From positions 1 to 7,376 of the forward strand of contig DEBL01000189.1 in assembly GCA_002348535.1 (NCBI GenBank): DNA of 7,376 bases. Direction: 5' to 3'. The stretch is from Deltaproteobacteria bacterium UBA2957 (GTDB taxonomy: Bacteria > Myxococcota_A > UBA796). Of the stretch, positions 6,383-7,376 are shown in pieces (the first letter of the stretch is position 1; the number at the start of each line of letters is the position of its first letter). The notes under the pieces are model-generated. The model saw nothing but the letters and a program-made list of their open reading frames with translations, was not told the DNA's origin and did not search any database. A program made the translations under genes and the position numbers.

Positions 6383-6868
6383 ATGGAACGAGTTGCCGTG
6401 TACGCCGGATCTTTCGACCCCATTACCACTGGGCACTTAGACTTGGTCCGTCGGGCCTCCAAGCTATTCGATCGGATTGTGCTCTCAATCGGCCACAACC
6501 CCAAGAAGCAATACCTGTTGTCTATCGAGTCTCGCAAGGCGATACTCGACGAGTGCGTTGCAGACCTATCCAACGTTTCAGTTGCTGTGTTTGACGGGCT
6601 CCTAATCGATCACTGTCGAACGGAGGGCGCAGGATTCATCCTTAGGGGGCTCCGTGCCGTGACCGACTTCGAGTTTGAATTTCAGATTGGCTTGGCCAAC
6701 ATGGATATGGCCCCAACCATTGAGACTGTGTTCCTTCTCACCGAGCCCAAAAATATTTTCGTGAGCTCGTCATTGGTCAAGGAAATCGCCACCAACGGTG
6801 GTGACGTTTCACGGTATTTGCCCGAGCCAGCCTTTCGAGAACTCAGCCGGCGTCTTCAGGAGCTTTGA
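6383..6868 (+). CDS. coaD: Pantetheine-phosphate adenylyltransferase
   Basis: CoaD (PPAT) transfers AMP from ATP to 4'-phosphopantetheine to give dephospho-CoA, the penultimate step of coenzyme A synthesis, in the cytosol. The 161-residue length is standard. The nucleotidyltransferase signature GSFDPITTGH (9-18) provides the T/HxGH motif with His18. Lys41-Lys42 sits where the family has its phosphate-binding Lys. ILRGLRAVTDFEFEFQ (86-101) carries the RGLR motif, and SSSLVKEI (128-135) is the second ATP-binding motif. The end GGDVSRYLPEP is also typical. The gene sits 29 bp after the second TPR gene as the last member of the apparent operon. Its final 13 bp overlap the 3' end of the minus-strand GAF gene, so no terminator fits between them. 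Nothing suggests loss of activity. Confidence 0.97.
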   Translation: MERVAVYAGSFDPITTGHLDLVRRASKLFDRIVLSIGHNPKKQYLLSIESRKAILDECVADLSNVSVAVFDGLLIDHCRTEGAGFILRGLRAVTDFEFEFQIGLANMDMAPTIETVFLLTEPKNIFVSSSLVKEIATNGGDVSRYLPEPAFRELSRRLQEL

Positions 6869-7376
6869 CCAGCGAGCCGGTCACCGAGCGCGAGCGTCAC
6901 TGCGTGAGCAAAGGTTTGGTGAGCCTCCACAAAGGCCTCGGACCCGAATGGATTGAGCAACTCGAGAACACCTCTGTGCTGACCGTCGACCGCGATTGGC
7001 ATTGCGAGCAGCGTGCGCGTGAAATGGTCAAGTGTTTGGTCGACCGCTGTGTGGTGTGACCGATGTTGGCGCGCTTGGCGAAGTTGGATGGGATTTCCCG
7101 ACGACAATACGGCTCCCGCAATGCCGTCGCCAAGACCGATGGTTTGGCCCACGAGCACGTCGGCCTTTGGGCCCCGCACACACACAAACCGCAGCCGTGT
7201 CATCTCGGCCAGCAAAATGGAACCGCTCTCGGCAGGAATATGAGTCATCAGAGCATCCAGCGCTAAGTTGCAGGCTTCAAGAGCGGACCCGGAACATTCG
7301 ATGGCCTTAATTGCATCGATCGCCTTGGATTCATCGATCGCGCTCATCTCCATCGCGCTGCGTGCACCGGAACCCG
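6856..7376 (-). CDS. GAF-domain protein (probably cut by right edge)
   Basis: From the Met at 7353 the protein has 165 residues. The frame stays open to the window end (seven more codons) and no ribosome site precedes that Met, so the gene probably begins outside and may carry another N-terminal domain. The visible part is one GAF domain at about residues 14-160. It has an N-terminal helix (SALEACNLALDALMTHIPAE), the strand SGSILLAE, GDGIAGAVLSSGNP (75-88), a short helix before TLLAMPI (114-120) and the end strand GVLELLNP (128-135). GAF domains bind small ligands such as cyclic nucleotides, or sense redox or light through bound groups; no ligand can be deduced. No kinase, cyclase or DNA-binding domain is seen after it, and the protein ends with the domain. 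Its start is rich in Ala-Ile-Asp/Lys. It converges on coaD with a 13-bp overlap. Confidence 0.8.
   Translation of the reverse strand, partial: GSGARSAMEMSAIDESKAIDAIKAIECSGSALEACNLALDALMTHIPAESGSILLAEMTRLRFVCVRGPKADVLVGQTIGLGDGIAGAVLSSGNPIQLRQARQHRSHHTAVDQTLDHFTRTLLAMPIAVDGQHRGVLELLNPFGSEAFVEAHQTFAHAVTLALGDRLAGQSS

Overview
The window is 7.4 kb of GC-rich bacterial chromosome with tightly packed protein genes on both strands. I see no RNA gene, insertion sequence or CRISPR array. The housekeeping genes are ordinary bacterial ones. The two membrane-anchored TPR proteins, which have degenerate FHA-like N-termini, look like envelope proteins of a Gram-negative, possibly deltaproteobacterial (Myxococcota or Bdellovibrionota-like) lineage. 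That placement is an inference from protein style and is weak.

Layout. (1) Bases 1-1867, plus strand: the C-terminal part of a glycoside hydrolase family 31 enzyme, cut by the left edge, followed after 2 bp by nadC (quinolinate phosphoribosyltransferase, NAD synthesis) with a GTG start. (2) Bases 1962-2960, plus: mutY (adenine DNA glycosylase). Its 3' end overlaps by 46 bp the 3' end of a convergent minus-strand gene (2915-3616) for a stand-alone CinA N-terminal / molybdopterin-binding-fold protein. (3) Bases 3617-3736: a divergent intergenic region with an AT-rich core and a perfect 14-bp palindrome close to the cinA-like start. (4) Bases 3737-6868, plus: two overlapping genes for single-pass TPR proteins, then coaD (phosphopantetheine adenylyltransferase, CoA synthesis). 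(5) Bases 6856-7376, minus: a GAF-domain protein, probably cut by the right edge, whose 3' end overlaps coaD by 13 bp.

How the genes work together. nadC, the COG1058-type protein and coaD all touch cofactor metabolism, and mutY protects DNA from 8-oxoguanine mispairs. The most interesting part is the pair of TPR proteins. They have the same order of parts (short beta-rich N-terminus, one membrane helix, linker, TPR domain, matching C-terminal tail). By hand their TPR and tail regions line up without a gap over about 190 residues. They therefore look like an old tandem duplication encoding two subunits of one envelope complex, whose function I cannot name from the sequence.
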